Positions 63,097 to 64,000 of a DNA stretch of 64,000 nt are shown here, piece after piece. The translations under genes and the position numbers were made by a program. Each line of letters begins with the position of its first letter. Positions within the stretch are counted from its first letter, which is position 1. Source of the stretch: Athripsodes cinereus (Eukaryota; Arthropoda; Insecta; Trichoptera; Leptoceridae); assembly GCA_947579605.1 (NCBI GenBank), contig OX388325.1, positions 13,573,572-13,637,571 on the forward strand, given 5' to 3'. A model generated the notes under the pieces. It saw only the letters and a program-made list of their open reading frames with translations. It made no database searches and had not been told where the DNA came from.

Positions 63097-64000
63097 CTTT
63101 TTTTGTGGGCGTTCCACCCAACAGAGGGTGATTTTGCCCATGTTAGATCTCATATCAGTCAATCATTATTATAATTTCAATAAGGTCACAAGATGATATT
63201 GTAAGTTTTAATGTATTTTGCAATCTGCCTATTGACATCGTTAGACCCGAGGGAGAGTAGGTGGCAAACATCAAAGGGGCGATTCACGTCTCTTATATGG
63301 TCGTATAAGCTTATGTCAGCACGAATTGGGCAGTTAAAGAGTGCATGGTCAATCGTCTCATCGTCCTGGCCACACTCGCAGAGAGAGCTCTCTACGAGCC
63401 CCAGTCTATGAAGATGGGTAGCGATCACACAATGTCCCAATCTCATCCTTGAAAGTACAGAGATTTCCATTTTGTTAAGACTTCCGCTTGAGTACCACGG
63501 GGCACTCGGAATTTCGGGTTGGATCGTGCGATAGTACTTACCTTTAAGTTTGCTCGTCTCTGACCAATCTTCACGCCACGCAGTGAGAGCTCTTTCGCGG
63601 AACTGTTTGCCCAAGTCAGCGATTAACGGTTCGTGTATGCTTGAAGTCACTCCATTATTTATGGCGGACTTTGCCAGCTCGTCAGCGACCTCATTTCCCC
63701 CAATGGCGCGATGGGACGGGATCCAAGCCAGCAATACAGTTTTCGATGCGAAATGGAGGTCGAAAAGATATTTCTTTACCCTACATATAATAGAATTGTG
63801 TATTAACGACTTCGGGAGTCCCAAAACTGCGTCAAGAACGCTGCGGGAGTCCACAAATATAACTATTTTGTTCAAATTCAAATCAACAACTGTTTTCAAT
63901 GCTTCAGCAAGCGCTACAGTCTCAGCTGTGAAAATGGAACAGGGATTCGGGATTTTGAATTGAAGTTGCACTTGTAACTTTGGGATGTAGACCGATGCAC
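63068..64000 (-). mobile_element. RNase H-bearing LINE, 3' end with long poly(A)
   Basis: The minus-strand element enters from beyond 64000 and ends at a T run (63068-63096, with TTTTTTT to 63104 after one C), its poly(A). The 3' UTR is about 80 bp. The long, nearly pure poly(A) and open reading frame suggest a fairly recent insertion. The 5' part lies outside the window. Confidence 0.85.
63186..64000 (-). CDS. Non-LTR retrotransposon protein, C-terminus: RNase H + zinc knuckle (partial)
   Basis: The frame is open from the window edge (first full codon at 63998) for about 270 codons to the stop at 63186. The apparent start at 63971 is only a GTG codon; upstream residues ASVYIPKLQ continue the domain. 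RNase H degrades RNA in RNA-DNA hybrids. Visible motifs: FTAETVALAEAL with the catalytic glutamate, IVIFVDSRSVLDA with an aspartate, and WIPSHRAIGGNEVADELAKS with the histidine and last aspartate. The usual glycine after SH is R here. The C-terminal knuckle CECGQDDETIDHALFNCP (C-x-C...H-x4-C) is typical of insect LINEs. RT and endonuclease would lie beyond 64000. The RNase H suggests an I/Loa-like clade rather than RTE; that is inference. Confidence 0.88.
   Translation of the reverse strand, partial: ASVYIPKLQVQLQFKIPNPCSIFTAETVALAEALKTVVDLNLNKIVIFVDSRSVLDAVLGLPKSLIHNSIICRVKKYLFDLHFASKTVLLAWIPSHRAIGGNEVADELAKSAINNGVTSSIHEPLIADLGKQFRERALTAWREDWSETSKLKGKYYRTIQPEIPSAPWYSSGSLNKMEISVLSRMRLGHCVIATHLHRLGLVESSLCECGQDDETIDHALFNCPIRADISLYDHIRDVNRPFDVCHLLSLGSNDVNRQIAKYIKTYNIIL

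Noticed and set aside
63550..63963. 137-codon plus-strand ORF
   Set aside because: Antisense to the RNase H LINE coding region.

Overview
The window looks like gene-poor, AT-rich insect nuclear DNA, most likely from a moth or butterfly. The clues are the recurrent short motif TAGGTACCTAC, LINE 3' tails that carry a small hairpin followed by AATAAAG(TTATTAT)n, tRNA-derived SINEs, and many MITEs. This is judged from sequence style only, without any database search. I see no convincing host gene, no rRNA or free tRNA gene, and no CRISPR array. One assembly gap (801-1000) is present.

Almost everything recognisable is mobile DNA, so I use provisional family labels. PH-A and PH-B are TIR elements with 3-bp TAA/TTA duplications (PIF/Harbinger-like). 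hAT-1 to hAT-4 are short elements, three with perfect 8-bp duplications. hAT-C is a GAGAAATTTCTC-rich foldback family. TA-1 is a TIR element at a TA target. FB-B and FB-D are foldback families. SM1-SM3 are TIR elements with a short motif repeated inside. SINE-1 and SINE-2 are tRNA-like SINEs. TAG-LINE is a retroposon ending in (TAG)n. RTE-R is a decayed RTE-like LINE. HP-LINE is a LINE with a hairpin 3' tail. There are also L2/CR1-like, R1-like and zinc-knuckle LINE fragments.

Layout: 1-4 kb holds SINEs; 4.1-9.8 kb SM1, PH-A, LINE tails and a foldback; 9.8-20 kb LINE debris, PH-A, FB-D, hAT-1, hAT-C and hAT-2; 20-27 kb palindromic MITEs, PH-A, PH-B and SINE-1; 27-41 kb mainly old LINE fragments plus hAT-3; 42.3-46.1 kb a full-length RTE-type LINE with an intact 1010-aa ORF, inserted into a PH-A element; 46.2-48 kb a TA-1 element inserted into a foldback and carrying a broken two-exon SAM-like gene; 50.5-51.2 kb hAT-4; 52-53.6 kb two LINE ends; 53.8-56.5 kb SM2 and SM3; 57.4-57.7 kb an unassigned exon-like segment; 58.2-60.7 kb a 316-bp tandem repeat and a LINE interrupted by both PH-B and a retroposon; 63-64 kb the 3' end of an RNase H-bearing LINE that runs off the window.

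The only plausible functional coding units are the intact LINE ORF (42643-45675) and the open but truncated ORF at the right edge. The strongest structural evidence is nested insertion: in several places the host element's sequence, once or twice its reading frame, becomes continuous when the insert and one target duplication are removed. This gives relative ages and target-site lengths from the sequence alone.
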